Below, piece by piece: positions 1 through 10,544 of a stretch of DNA of 64,000 nucleotides. A model generated the notes under the pieces. That model made no database searches, was not told the DNA's origin, and saw only the letters and a list, made by a program, of their open reading frames with translations. Position 1 is the first letter of the stretch. Every line of letters starts with the position of its first letter. Source of the DNA: Jaminaea rosea (Eukaryota; Basidiomycota; Exobasidiomycetes; Microstromatales); assembly GCF_003144245.1 (NCBI RefSeq), contig NW_020289975.1, positions 2,375,496 to 2,439,495 on the forward strand. The letters run 5' to 3'. The position numbers and the translations under genes were made by a program.

Positions 1-957
1 TTGACTTGCCCTCATGCTACTCGTCCCGTAGTCTGGCTGCGCCGAGACCCTTACGAGCGTTTGCCGATCTCCATCGTCGACTCTCCCCGTCTTCGCAGCT
101 ACATGATCGCAACGGGTCTCGGCTTCCAACCACCCGACAGCAGCACAGAGGGCCACCTCCTTCTAGACCGCAGCGCCTTCTATCAAGGAGCGGGAGCCCC
201 TCTCGACCTCTCTTTCCTCCGCACTCCCGAGCCGCAAGGTCATCAAGACTTCGGCGTCCCTCTAGCCTCTCCCTCGTTCCCCTCCATCCTCTCCTTCACC
301 TCCAGCCAGTCCCCAGCATACTGCACTACTCACCCTCTTCGTCCACCGAAGCCCCCTGTTGGATCACTCCTTTATGCGCGATACCAACCTAGCGTCTCAA
401 GCCTGTTCCAGCTTTACCACCTAAATGCGGAGGACCCCGCTCACTTCGAGGCGTACGCCCGCTGGCAGAACTCGGATCGTGTCAACGTTGGGTGGAAGGA
501 GAGAGGGTCGGATGAGCATCACCTCAAAACGTTGAAGGGGGTAGAGGAAGACCCGCACAAGATGAGCTTCATGTTCGCCTGGGATGGAAAGGTAGCGGGA
601 TACGCTGAGGCATCCTGGAACATGGAAGACCCAATGGCTCCCTTCGTCAGGAGCGGCGGTGGCAACTACATTGGGCCTTGGGACCAGGGAGTTCACATGC
701 TAACTGGAGAAGAGTGGGCAAGAGGTCGCCACCGATTCGTAGCTACCACTGTCAACTTGAGGCACTTCTGCTTCCTCAGAGAGCCGCGAACAGACGTTGT
801 AGTGAGCGAACCGCGCTACGATCTAGGGATTGTCAGCCTCCATCGAGCGTACTCGCCTGTAGAGAATATGGGCGAGGCCGAGCTCCCACACAAACGCACC
901 AATTGGCTCCGTCAGCATAAGGAGAGGTTCTACAAGGAGGCCGGCTTCTGGTGCTAA
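1..957 (+). CDS. Siderophore-type N-acyltransferase (IucB/MbtK-like), 5' partial
   Basis: The frame is open from base 1, so the true start lies left of the window; 318 codons are visible. The C-terminal half (about residues 140-318) carries the pattern of the GNAT-fold acyltransferases that acylate N5-hydroxyornithine or hydroxylysine in siderophore synthesis: W-N-S-D-R-V, then W-K-E-R-G, H-H-L-K-T-L, a D-G-K-V-A-G-Y-A-E strand, D-Q-G-V-H-M-L, R-H-F-C-F-L-R-E-P and an R-Y-D-L near the end. Fungal relatives are SidF, SidL and Ustilago Fer5. The N-terminal part is variable, as in the family. Stop TAA at 955-957. In fungi these genes often sit in small iron-regulated clusters; any partners would lie left of this window. 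The family call is good; acyl donor and product cannot be told from sequence. Confidence 0.8.
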   Translation: MTCPHATRPVVWLRRDPYERLPISIVDSPRLRSYMIATGLGFQPPDSSTEGHLLLDRSAFYQGAGAPLDLSFLRTPEPQGHQDFGVPLASPSFPSILSFTSSQSPAYCTTHPLRPPKPPVGSLLYARYQPSVSSLFQLYHLNAEDPAHFEAYARWQNSDRVNVGWKERGSDEHHLKTLKGVEEDPHKMSFMFAWDGKVAGYAEASWNMEDPMAPFVRSGGGNYIGPWDQGVHMLTGEEWARGRHRFVATTVNLRHFCFLREPRTDVVVSEPRYDLGIVSLHRAYSPVENMGEAELPHKRTNWLRQHKERFYKEAGFWC

Positions 958-1441
958 GGAGGCGGAGTGAGAGAGGAACGTTCAATGCGGCTACGAGTAG
1001 GAATGTCATTCGGTTGCGTAAAGTCTATTGGTTGGCATGTCATACACACATACTACGCAATGGAATCGCACGACACTGCCTCTCATCGACCCTTGAGCAG
1101 ATGAAACTGTGCATTGGTAGATGAATAGATGCGACGTATAAGGAGGCCAATTGAGCTACAGCTGGAGAGCGGCAAAAACGCGATGGACGAAGAGAGTGTA
1201 GGTAACGATGAGACAGACTAGGAAAACAGTGTGATGATGCTGAAGAGTGTGCCGAGTAGCCGAACGCAGAGATGAGGTAAAGTCTCGAATGGACCGGCGA
1301 TACAGGATGAGCGGAAAGGAAAGAGCAAGGAGGAGAATGGAGGTGGAAGGAATGCAAAGGAGCGATCGTGTTGTTGCCGCAGTCCATCCGGGAGGGTCGC
1401 TCGCCCCCTCAGGTCTCATCGTCGCTGCTACCCGCCTCCTC
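958..1441. other. Convergent intergenic region
   Basis: This is 484 bases between the tail of the acyltransferase and the tail of the pseudo-helicase. It should hold two 3' UTRs. Short open frames on both strands show no family similarity or coding pattern. I see no RNA gene or repeat. Confidence 0.6.
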
Positions 1442-3152
1442 TCACAAGTTGAGAATCGACTTAGCATCCAACGGCAGCTCTGCCATCTTGCAGCCCAGAT
1501 GCGCCTCCAGCGTCTTCAACATCTCTACATCTCCGCCCGCAGCACCGCGCACCGTAGCAGCTGTGACCACGTTGATGCAGACAGAGGGACGCGCCATGCT
1601 CCCAGCTCCGGCGCCGCAGGAGAGCTTCTCCTTGTACTCCTCGACTGAGCGTGGCAGGTCGTAGAAGAGGAGAAGAGGCACTTGATGCACCTCACGCGGG
1701 AGGACGGGGGTGTCAAAGGAGATGAGGGCTTTGCGCTGTTGCTTGCCTCCTGCTCCAGCTCGGTGCAAAGCACTGCCCGCCTGGCTACCTCTCTGCGGAC
1801 CGAAGGAGCTCATCGGGCTGCGGAAGTTGGCCAAGATCTGCTGGCGAGTAGCTTGCGCCATATCGCGATGCAGGGCCAGGGCTTCAATACCGCGCGTGGC
1901 CAGCTTGTACGTCACTGCCTCGAGCGCGCCGGGTGAGCCGACGTAGAGCACGCATTGCTGGAATTCCATGTCCTCTAGTAGGTCGGCAATGACATCGAGC
2001 TTCATCTCACTACTGGTCGACGAGGCAGACTTGGTGTCTGAGACGGCGATGTAGAGGTAGTACTGACGGAGGCCCTGCAAGGCGACGAGGGTCGGATCGG
2101 GAGCCGTTTGACGGGCGAGAGTGTGGGTCTGCGTCGAGCCGAGAGCGTTTGAAGGAGTCGAGCGGTTGGCATGAGAGCCGTCGCCACCTCGACTGCCGCC
2201 GGAGCCTCCACCAGCATTGCTGGCCGGATGCTGCGTGACCGTTGTGCCTTCTCGGCGGACGAGTACACGCACGCTCTCCCGTAAATGGATGCTCTGCGCA
2301 AAGTTGATGACATCCTGCGGTACCGTGTTAGAGAAGATGGCCGTCTGCCTCTCTGTCGCAGCTGTTGGGGAGCCGAAAGGCGATGTAGGGCCTGATGAAG
2401 ATGGAGGAAGGCCAGAGTGAAGGGGAGAGTTGCCGATAGGCGAGGGAAGAACGCGCAGGAGCGTGCTGATATGGTCACTGAGGTTGCGCGCAATCATCTG
2501 ATCGACCTCGTCTAGCACTACCATGCGCACATCGCTCAGATTAGCCTGCTTGGCCAGGCACGTCATCAGCTCGGACATGCGCGATGGCGTGCCAACAATG
2601 ATGTGCGGCCGAGTCTGGAGGACGGCCTGAGCGTCGCTGAGTGGATCGGGGCCAATGCCGGCAGAGATGTGTACTCGCACGCCTAAAGTTCCGCCAAGTC
2701 CGAGAGCCATGCGCTGAGCTTGTGTAGCTTGATCCACCGTTGTGGTCACCATGATCACGAAGGGGCCAGCCGTCTGTGCTGCTGGTGAAGCGGCGAGCGG
2801 TGGGCTGCGCAGAGTGTTGAGCACTGTCTGTAGCGATGGGATGACGTACGATGCGATGCGCTCTTGCGTGGGCGGGGCTTGTGCAATGATGTCCGAGCCA
2901 CGCAGCAGGAAGGGCAGTGCGCGTTGCTGAATTTTATTCGGTGGACCAAGCCCGTACTTGAGCACCGACCGAAGTAGATCCGGCTGGAGATTGAGATGGT
3001 CCCACTTGGTCACGACGACGTTGGCCTCGGGAGGGGCCATCGCACCGCCGAGCGCGGCTTGAGGGTCCAGGGAGCTGCCCCCGACGCCGCTCATACTCTC
3101 CCTCCTAACGAGAGCCGAGGGATGAAGGGCATGCTGCTGCTGAGTGTGAGAT

Positions 3153-3188
<36 letters not shown>

Positions 3189-4918
3189 ATGTTCGAGGGC
3201 CACCTTCGATCGCCGCCGCCGCCGCCACCGCGCTGTTCGTTGCCCCAATTGCTCCTCGAGCCTGGCCGCATGTTTGACCCACCAGGGCGGGGCGATGGGC
3301 CACGATAGTCAATGGGCCCTGTAGGACCTCCTCCATTCCAGCCAGGCGACGCCGCCCCCTCATACCCGCTAGGACTCATGCCCGTCGTCGCCGTGCCTGC
3401 AAAGCTGCCGAGAGACAGCTGCGGCGCGGCAATATATGGCGCCTGCTGAGCGAGGCCCTGCTGCTGGGTTGTACCATTGCCATGCCCATTGTTCAGACCC
3501 AGGCCGGCAAGACTGTTGTTCGCGCCGCCAAGCCCACCTCGACCTGGCCCTCCACTGCGCTGCTGCTGCGTTGTGATCGTCATCAACTGCTGCACGCTGT
3601 TGCTGAGCACATTGACCTGCTGTCCAAGTGCCCTCAAATCGTCTGTGTTGCCGGGGGCGCCCTGCAATTGTGAGCCCACACTGCTCGCATTGCCCTGGCG
3701 CTCCCTCTCCCTCTCACGCTCCATCAACCAGCCCACGTTACGAGCCACCGACGTGAGCCCGCGCGTCATTTCGTCCATGGCCGCCTCGATGCTCGCCAGG
3801 CGGCGCTGCGGCTCCTGATCTGCCATAGCTGAAGGGGTTTGCCCAGACGAGCTGACCCGGAAGCGCGACTGTCCGTCATGTCTCGGCGGCGACATAGGAC
3901 GTCCGACGCTCCTGTGGGATGCTCGGGAGCTGTTATGGTTAAATCGATCGATGGACTGCGATGCAGAGGTGGCGGCGTAGGCGGGAACGGCGGGCGGTTG
4001 CTGCGTGGCCGGAAACGGGTATCCTTCTGGAGACGTCTTGAGCGGGAAGCCATGATTGTCCATGTTACCCACTCCACCCATACCGGCCGAGGTCACACCC
4101 GTGCCCGCCGAAGGGCTGAAGAGGGTCATCTGATCGACGTTCGTGGGCACGCTTGCGATGCTCGCAGCACCCGCGCTGCCGTCCGAGAACGTTCTTCCAG
4201 GGAAGCCCGGACGAGGCTGCACGAGGAGCGGCTGGTCATTGACGGTAGCCGGGCCTGCCAAGCCGGTTGGACCACGGTGACTTGGAGATGCTTTGGCAGC
4301 TGCCGCTGCGGCTGCGGCCGCCTGGCTGCGCTGCTGAAGCTTGCTGAAGTCGAGGCGACTGGCAGGACGCTCAGCAGGCGAAGCAGTGCCGCCATTGGGC
4401 CTGGGATCGATTACTTGATGCATGCCAGGGAGTGGTCGCTCCTCCCATGGTGACCGCCGACCATTGCTCTGATGGGAAAGAGCAGACGCAAAGGAGGGAG
4501 ACGAGGAGCGGAATGCGTGAAAGTGATTGAATGCGCCGCTGGCATCGTTGCTGTCGCCCCCAAAGCCAAAACCAAGGGAGAGCGTTGATCTGGGTGATGT
4601 CGAAGCCAGGCCGCCAAAGTCATTTGTCGCTGGTACAGCCTTGTCCGGGGAAGCTTGCAGCGCAGGCGAACGATGTCCTCCAATGGTGCCTACCGAAGGC
4701 GATGGTGCTCGAGGTGAAGGCGCTCTGCGTGTCGGATCATGCTTTGCTACTGGTGGTGCGAGCGAGTCGAATGTGCCTGTACGTCGAGTATCTTGTGAGC
4801 GATCATTGGCGTCGTTGACATCTTCGCCACCTAAGGCTGACGAGCCCATGAAGGACAGCCTGGCATCGAGGTCCTCTGTCGAGTCTGCGCGAGGTGACGT
4901 CTTATTCGAGTCGGTCAT
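1442..4918 (-). CDS. eIF4A-like DEAD-box pseudo-helicase with long disordered N-terminus
   Basis: A single 1158-codon exon. Residues 1-635 are low complexity, rich in Ser, Pro, Gly and Gln, with an alanine run, a short predicted coiled coil rich in Arg/Glu near 400 and a polyglutamine tract. Residues about 637-1158 align end to end with the two RecA lobes of eIF4A/FAL1: the Q-motif area W-D-H-L-N-L and I-Q-Q-R-A, a D-I-I-A-Q-A strand, V-G-T-P-S-R-M (motif Ib), V-L-D-E-V-D (motif II) and a C-terminal M-A-E-L-P-L-D. The catalytic signatures are gone: the Walker A site G-T-G-K-T reads P-T-Q-E-R-I (about residue 680), DEAD reads DEVD (about 801), SAT reads S-N-T, and the H-R-I-G-R-G-G-R motif VI reads K-L-S-C-G-A-G-A-G. 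ATP hydrolysis and unwinding are therefore unlikely. It may be an RNA- or eIF4G-binding scaffold; that role is inference. The first ATG of the open frame is used as start. Confidence 0.85.
3154..3189 (-). repeat. CAG-type trinucleotide run (polyglutamine)
   Basis: About twelve GCT/GCA-type triplets on the + strand read as a glutamine run on the minus strand, in the disordered part of the pseudo-helicase. It is almost pure, so length variation between strains is likely. Confidence 0.8.
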
Positions 4919-5630
4919 AGTTGAGGTGGAAAGAAAAGAGCGTGTGTAATAAGGGCGAGGGGTGGTCGAGCGCGCTGCCTTTCCAGAAGAGCACCTCTGC
5001 TACGATGGTATGGGTTTTTGGGATGATGTCGTCGGGGGTTGCGATGAGATGGGAATCGGCTTCGTCGTGGTTGAAAGGATGAGTGATCACGACGAGATTG
5101 GCACACAGGAGCAGCCAGCCTCACGACGGACGGAGAGAAACGACTTTTCGCCTGCCCGCTCACCTCGAGTCGAGTCGTCGATGCGCGCCTGCTGGACTCG
5201 ACAGTCGACGCGGCAGCACAAGCCAGACGGACGCCAATTTGCCAGGAGGACGCGCAACGGGCCAGCGAGGGGCAATCCTTCTCTCATCAAGAGCAATGAT
5301 GATGAGTAGCGCGGTCAATCTTTTGTAGCTGGCCATGCCACTCGTCGTCATATGCCGATCGGCGGGCAGCTCAAACGAAGATGGCCTCCAGCCTCGTCTG
5401 AGGGTCACGCTGCTGCTGTGAGACACGACACGACTTAGGCTCAGTTGACGACTTTTGGCACTCCGTCTGCACGGCCCAATGATCTCAGGGTCCAAGCAGG
5501 CCTCGCCTCGATCCTCGACCCCTTCCACCGTCCTCAGACTGCCCATCCATCCATTTCTTGATCGCCATTATCGAGCAGCTGCCAGACTATGAGACCGGAC
5601 TGAGCTGGTGACACGATCCTCTCTGCCAAC
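4919..5630. promoter_or_regulatory. Divergent upstream region of pseudo-helicase and HAM1-like gene
   Basis: This is 712 bases between two divergent start codons (4918 minus, 5631 plus). It contains several imperfect copies of CGAGTCGAG/GACTCGACAG around 5164-5210. No coding signal beyond short shadow frames. It is assigned as promoter and 5' UTR by position only. Confidence 0.4.
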
Positions 5631-8534
5631 ATGCCATCTAGCCCCCCAATGGTAAAGTCCTACTGGACGACCATCGCCGAGCTCTTTGCAGCATGCTGCC
5701 CCTGTATCCGCCGCGGCAAGGGGCCTCGTAACGAGTACGAGCGTCTACTGGACGAGCAGGAAGACGAGGTCGAAGACCGGCTCGAAGAGTCCAGTGCGCT
5801 ACTACGCTGGCTGTCCCTGCTCCTTTCAGGAGTCTATCTCCCCTCCAACGACCAGCTCTACGCCGTCCTCTTTCGCTGCTCGGGATGGCTGCAAGGCATT
5901 GGCGTATCTGAGCAAGGCGACCAGACGCTCTTGGGACCCGCAACGGGCAAGGTCGTCCATGAAAGTCAGCTCCTCTGCAAGGATATGGCAAAGTGGCTTG
6001 CGAGTAGAGATGCTGTGCTGGGAGGTCAAGGGGAGCAGGGAGTGCCCAACGGCAACAGTAGAGAATCGATACAGCGTATCGCCTTCCACTTCTCGCGACT
6101 CGTACGCAAGCCTCCTCAGCCAACTACCGACGTCGAAGTCGAAGACGTCGTTCCCGAGGTAGCAAGCGTCAAAGCTGCGGCCGAGTCCGGCGCAGAAGAC
6201 CTTCGCCTCTCCATTTACTCGGTAGCCCAACTTGTCATCGGCTTCGTAACGTCGCGTCAGCTCACCAATCTCCTCAGGGACAGCCTCAACTTCGGCCGCG
6301 ACATGGCCGCAGATGCGGTACAGGCAGGCGTCGATACCTTGGCCAGTGCTGAGGGTACGCTACGCCCGAGCGAGCAGGAGAGAAACGAGTCGCTGCAGGA
6401 GGAGCTAGAAGGTATGAAGCAGGGGGCCCAGGCCAACATCAACGTCGCTGCGCAGCTCGACCCGCGAGCGGCCAAGGAAGCCGTCCAAGACCTGCCGTCC
6501 AACGCTGCAGAAGAGGCTCGCAATCGTCTGCCCACACTCAACGGCATAGCAGAGGCGACCGGGCGTATCATTGGCGAACTGGCTGAGGAGGACAACACCT
6601 TCCGCGAGGCCCTGCAAGCCCTCGTAGACCTGGCTGGTAAGTACCGTGACATGATCAAGACGGCAACAGAGGGGAGGGTGGCCGACATACTGCCAGATGT
6701 GGAGCGTAGCGAGGATCAAAAGGATAAGCCGCCCCTATTCGAGTGGAATCAAGACGTTCTTGAGCTCAGTGGTGCAGCTCGAGACCTGCTTGAGGGAATG
6801 GCAGGCGGCAAATCGCTCGAGCCTATTCTGGCTGAGGTGCGTATCCTTTACGCAGCCGTCAGCGATGACATCGTCAAAGCGAGCGATGACTGGCTCAGTG
6901 ATGTGCAAGCAGCCCTCACCGCTAGCGGAGAGAATGCAGACCGAGTAGGCCAGCTCCAGCAGAGCCTCTCCAAGCTAGCCGGAAATCTCGAGCGAATCAT
7001 CAGCGATCGTCCGGACCTCCGCAGCAAAGTCGACAAGATACTCTCTCTTTCCTCTCTCTTCCTTGGAGAAATCCGTCGCGAACCACGGCTGAACCGAATC
7101 GGTCAACGGATTCAGGGTATCTTCCTCACCATCAGTAACGCCCTCGCCACACAAGCGCGCGGTCTCTCGCGTTCGGGAAGCGAGCTTCTCCACGACCTGA
7201 TCTCGTACATCCTGCCCGCCCTGCTCAAGACGCTAGGCAACATCCCGTTGCCGAGGGTCGAATACACTTCACCCCAGGTGGATGCCGCACTGGATGATGT
7301 GCGAATCGCAGCCTTCAATCTTGTGCCGGCAAAGGTGAAGGTCAGAATGACGGAAAGCTTCGAGTGGAATCGCACGCGCGTAAGGATTGAGGAGCAAGCC
7401 AAGGCGAGTGTGAAGGAGATGCATGTAGAGGCGACGGGAGTCAGGCTGGCGATGAAGGGTGTCAGCTTCTTTGTCAGGGAGAAGATGACGCAACTTCCCT
7501 CGCCAATGTGGGTGAACGGCCTAGCGTGCTGCGGAACTCCAAAACCCGAGGAGGACGAGGAGGGTCATCTCGGCGCATATCGCGAGCAAGCCATCCTTGA
7601 CGCTGGGCTCTTCGGCCGGTCGGGCTCAACAGAAGGGGCGAGCATGATTGTTGACTTGAGCAAGGCTCCATCCGGCGTAAGCCCCTTTGCAGCCGGCGAA
7701 GAGGAGGAAGACCAGGACACTCGATCTCCCACTTTCTTCCAGGTGAACAAGGCCGCTCTTAAGCTCAGCGACTCCTTCGATGTACGCTTGCGCCAGTCAC
7801 GCCACTACATCCTCAACACCGCCCTCCTCGAGCCCGTCGGCGCTCCTGTGGCGCGCATGGTCCTGGAGAGTACCCTCTCTGGGCTGGTGCAGCACGGCCT
7901 CGAGGTGATAGACGCTAAGGCTGCGGATGTGTACGCAAGAGCGCATCGCGTTGCTGCTCGTCGCAGCGATTCAAGGCCAGAGTGGGAAGACTACGTGCGA
8001 GTACTCATGAATGACAAGGCGGGAAAAACTGCTCAGCGGCTACAGAGGGAGAAGAAGGAGCGCGAGGACGCTGCTGCTGCTGAGGCAAGAATCAAGGCTC
8101 AAGCGCGAAATGCTGGCCAAGAGGCATCAACACAGCTTGAAGTCAAGCCCCTGGCCATACTCGTCCATCTGTCACCAGATACCTCGCTCTCCATCGGCGC
8201 CTACCCCACTCTGCTCCCCTCCTACGCCCAAGGCCCCACAACACAGCGCACACGCATCCGCAATGCCGTAGTACGCAACGAATGGCAAGGAGAGCTGAAG
8301 CAACGCGCAGATGAGACGCTTGAGGAGCTCGGCGGGGCTGTGGCTGGTGTGAAGGTTGCGGCGCGAGGTGTTGGGGAAGGAGTGGGTGAGGTAAGGGAGA
8401 TGGCTAGGGAGTCGAGAGAGTTGGCGGGCGAGCTGAGGGAGGTCAGGCAGGAGAGGGAGGAGATAATTGATGATGAGGAAGTGGATCGGGGAGAGAGGGA
8501 GCCTGAGTGGTATCACCCCGGCTTTGATCTGTGA
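5631..8534 (+). CDS. HAM1-like fungal protein (HAM1_N / HAM1_C domains)
   Basis: A single-exon protein of 967 residues. The first 30 residues hold a Cys-rich stretch (C22, C23, C25) followed by basic residues, a candidate palmitoylation site. From about residue 35 the protein follows the fungal HAM1-like N-terminal family: an acidic lead-in, a helix after Y-L-P-S-N-D-Q, and helical segments with S-R-Q-L-T-N-L-L-R-D at about 205-215. The central part is long, helical and probably coiled. The last quarter (about 560-900) contains the beta-rich C-terminal module that in this family resembles lipid-transfer BPI folds, then an acidic tail. There is no signal peptide or clear membrane span. Members are restricted to fungi and poorly studied. 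A peripheral membrane or lipid-binding role is inference. Confidence 0.7.
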   Translation: MPSSPPMVKSYWTTIAELFAACCPCIRRGKGPRNEYERLLDEQEDEVEDRLEESSALLRWLSLLLSGVYLPSNDQLYAVLFRCSGWLQGIGVSEQGDQTLLGPATGKVVHESQLLCKDMAKWLASRDAVLGGQGEQGVPNGNSRESIQRIAFHFSRLVRKPPQPTTDVEVEDVVPEVASVKAAAESGAEDLRLSIYSVAQLVIGFVTSRQLTNLLRDSLNFGRDMAADAVQAGVDTLASAEGTLRPSEQERNESLQEELEGMKQGAQANINVAAQLDPRAAKEAVQDLPSNAAEEARNRLPTLNGIAEATGRIIGELAEEDNTFREALQALVDLAGKYRDMIKTATEGRVADILPDVERSEDQKDKPPLFEWNQDVLELSGAARDLLEGMAGGKSLEPILAEVRILYAAVSDDIVKASDDWLSDVQAALTASGENADRVGQLQQSLSKLAGNLERIISDRPDLRSKVDKILSLSSLFLGEIRREPRLNRIGQRIQGIFLTISNALATQARGLSRSGSELLHDLISYILPALLKTLGNIPLPRVEYTSPQVDAALDDVRIAAFNLVPAKVKVRMTESFEWNRTRVRIEEQAKASVKEMHVEATGVRLAMKGVSFFVREKMTQLPSPMWVNGLACCGTPKPEEDEEGHLGAYREQAILDAGLFGRSGSTEGASMIVDLSKAPSGVSPFAAGEEEEDQDTRSPTFFQVNKAALKLSDSFDVRLRQSRHYILNTALLEPVGAPVARMVLESTLSGLVQHGLEVIDAKAADVYARAHRVAARRSDSRPEWEDYVRVLMNDKAGKTAQRLQREKKEREDAAAAEARIKAQARNAGQEASTQLEVKPLAILVHLSPDTSLSIGAYPTLLPSYAQGPTTQRTRIRNAVVRNEWQGELKQRADETLEELGGAVAGVKVAARGVGEGVGEVREMARESRELAGELREVRQEREEIIDDEEVDRGEREPEWYHPGFDL

Positions 8535-8780
8535 ATCGCTGGAATAGCATCACCGCCTCCTGTGCAAATGATTGCGCCGGCGCCCTTGGCGTCACAGACT
8601 TGGCCCGATCGATCGAGATTGAGCCGAGCCCTTTCCGTGTCCATGTGCGCATCTCCACTTTCCCTTCTCGTTACTTTGCATTCTATTCCATCTCACCTCA
8701 CCTCACCCCACGCAAGTCATCACGTCCCGAAACTTTGTGCGAGAAGGCTTATTTCAGCCTTCAGGCCTCGAGGCGCTGTG

Positions 8781-10544
8781 ATGGCTGCTAGCAAGCAGTC
8801 AGTCCTGCTCCTCTCCCCACTACACATCCTCAGCACTCCACAAACGCTCTTTTCCCTCGGCCTGTCCCTCTTCTGGTGCCTCGTCGTCATCTCCCTCTAC
8901 CACCTGGACATCTTATCCACCCAAAGTGGCTGCTGGCAGCAAAAAGCAGCAGAGCGCACACTTGGTGGCCTTGCCTCGGTCACGGGTCTGCTGTTGGCTT
9001 TTCGGTCCAACTCGGCGACCTCTCGATGGGATGGAGCGTCCAGGTGTTGGGCGAGCATTCAGGCTGCTGAACGGAGCCTGATGAGGCTGTTGAGCGTTAG
9101 CTTGTGGCATGATGTGCAGGCTGGCAGAGACGACGGTGACGATGACGAGGTGGAAGAGACGGCGCAGCTCGAGGAGCACGTAGATGATTTTCTGCGCCTC
9201 TTTCCCTCGTTCGCTCTGGCCGTGCTTGTGCACCTCGAGGCTTCGGCGCCCGGTGGTAGCAGACAGATGAGTAGCTCACGCAGCAGCAGCAAGCTCCCCT
9301 GGTCGCTAAGCACCAGCGATCCAGAGGACGTCAAGGCATCGAAAGCAGCACTCCGGTCGGTGCTCCCCACTTTCTTCCTGCGATCTCTGGACTTCTCTAC
9401 CTCACCATCTTCATCGAGGCTCAGCCGTCTTCCCTCCTCTTCATCATCCGTCGCCTCACGGCATTCCCACACAAAGGCTCGAGGACTGTCGAGCGAAGCA
9501 GAGCGCGAACTCAATCTATCCCAGAACATCGATGGACCTCTCGACCTCCCACGGCGCTCCGCACCGCACGTCGACCCGCTTACTGGGAGCATCGTACCGC
9601 GCAACCTACCTGTGGACATGCTAAGGGAGATGCAGACGGGTCTCGTACGTTTCCACCAGGGGGTCACTGCTACGACTAGCCGGCAGAGGAGTAAGAGCCA
9701 GCCTCGCCGAGAAGTCAAGCTCTCCGGGCCCGTCTTTGCGCACAGCGTCGGGTTGCTCAACACGCTCAGCTCCCAGTTGACCGAGCTCGAGAGGCTGAGG
9801 GATACGCCCATCCCTGCCCTCCTTTCCTCGCACCTGCGTCTACTGCTCAATCTACAGCTCGCGCTCACCCCGCTAGCCCTCGCGCGGGCGTACGTTCCGC
9901 TGCTGTACCTTCCGCTACCCTGCTTGATTCTGGCAGTCGGTACTTGCGGATTGCACGCCGTCTCGGAAGGGCTCAGCATGCCGTTCGGGAGGGCGAGGGA
10001 GAAGCTGCCTATGAGGAGATTATGTGCTGACATTGTGGGGGACTGGAGAGAAACTGTAGCGAGGGTCAGGGAGCTGGGGAGAAGAGAGGCAGAGTATGGC
10101 GAAGAGGCAGAAAAGTACGAAAAGCAGGGTGAGAACGAGTCGAACGGCAGCGGAGGGGCGGCCGATAGGGATAACACGAGAATAGGTAGTGAGAAAGCAG
10201 ACGAGGCCAAGGCGAGTCCTAAGGCTCCTGCGTGGTCGTCTTCGATGGAGACGGCAATCCCGCAACAAGACGACCCGCCTCTCCGCAAGCGTCGCAGTCG
10301 TTGGTTACGCTGGGGTGGCGTGAGGTCCCGAAGCAGCCCTACAAACGGAAGTGCAGCTGGCAGCGGTGGAGATGCGACCCAACCATCGCCTCGAGCCTTT
10401 GCCAATCACGACGAGAACGACGACGACGACGATGTCGATTTGCACGGGCATAGCCAGGCGTACGCTGCTGGGGACGAGGCAGACGCCGAGGCGCTCGCGG
10501 CTGCTGACCGGGTGGCCGCGTCGTATGGGCAGGGACCAGATTGA
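8781..10544 (+). CDS. Bestrophin/UPF0187-family anion channel-like protein
   Basis: The frame is open from 8562, but similarity to the family begins soon after the ATG at 8781, which I choose; an upstream in-frame ATG at 8568 would add a serine/histidine-rich leader. The 587-residue product has a hydrophobic segment at about 14-38, then L-L-L-A-F-R-S-N-S-A-T-S-R-W, the bestrophin/UPF0187 signature in the second membrane helix (about 66-80). A second hydrophobic pair lies at about 350-395 and is followed by E-G-L-S-M-P-F-G-R, matching the family's E-x-P-F-G loop. Between them is a long Ser-rich insert. The C-terminal 170 residues are charged and disordered with a poly-Asp run. Bestrophins form pentameric chloride or bicarbonate channels; fungal members are barely characterised. 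It lies 247 bases downstream of the HAM1-like gene on the same strand. Confidence 0.75.
   Translation: MAASKQSVLLLSPLHILSTPQTLFSLGLSLFWCLVVISLYHLDILSTQSGCWQQKAAERTLGGLASVTGLLLAFRSNSATSRWDGASRCWASIQAAERSLMRLLSVSLWHDVQAGRDDGDDDEVEETAQLEEHVDDFLRLFPSFALAVLVHLEASAPGGSRQMSSSRSSSKLPWSLSTSDPEDVKASKAALRSVLPTFFLRSLDFSTSPSSSRLSRLPSSSSSVASRHSHTKARGLSSEAERELNLSQNIDGPLDLPRRSAPHVDPLTGSIVPRNLPVDMLREMQTGLVRFHQGVTATTSRQRSKSQPRREVKLSGPVFAHSVGLLNTLSSQLTELERLRDTPIPALLSSHLRLLLNLQLALTPLALARAYVPLLYLPLPCLILAVGTCGLHAVSEGLSMPFGRAREKLPMRRLCADIVGDWRETVARVRELGRREAEYGEEAEKYEKQGENESNGSGGAADRDNTRIGSEKADEAKASPKAPAWSSSMETAIPQQDDPPLRKRRSRWLRWGGVRSRSSPTNGSAAGSGGDATQPSPRAFANHDENDDDDDVDLHGHSQAYAAGDEADAEALAAADRVAASYGQGPD

Noticed and set aside
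9059-10405. 448-codon open frame antisense to the bestrophin-like gene
   Set aside because: It is an antisense shadow produced by GC-rich codons; it has no recognisable domain, while the + frame carries bestrophin motifs.
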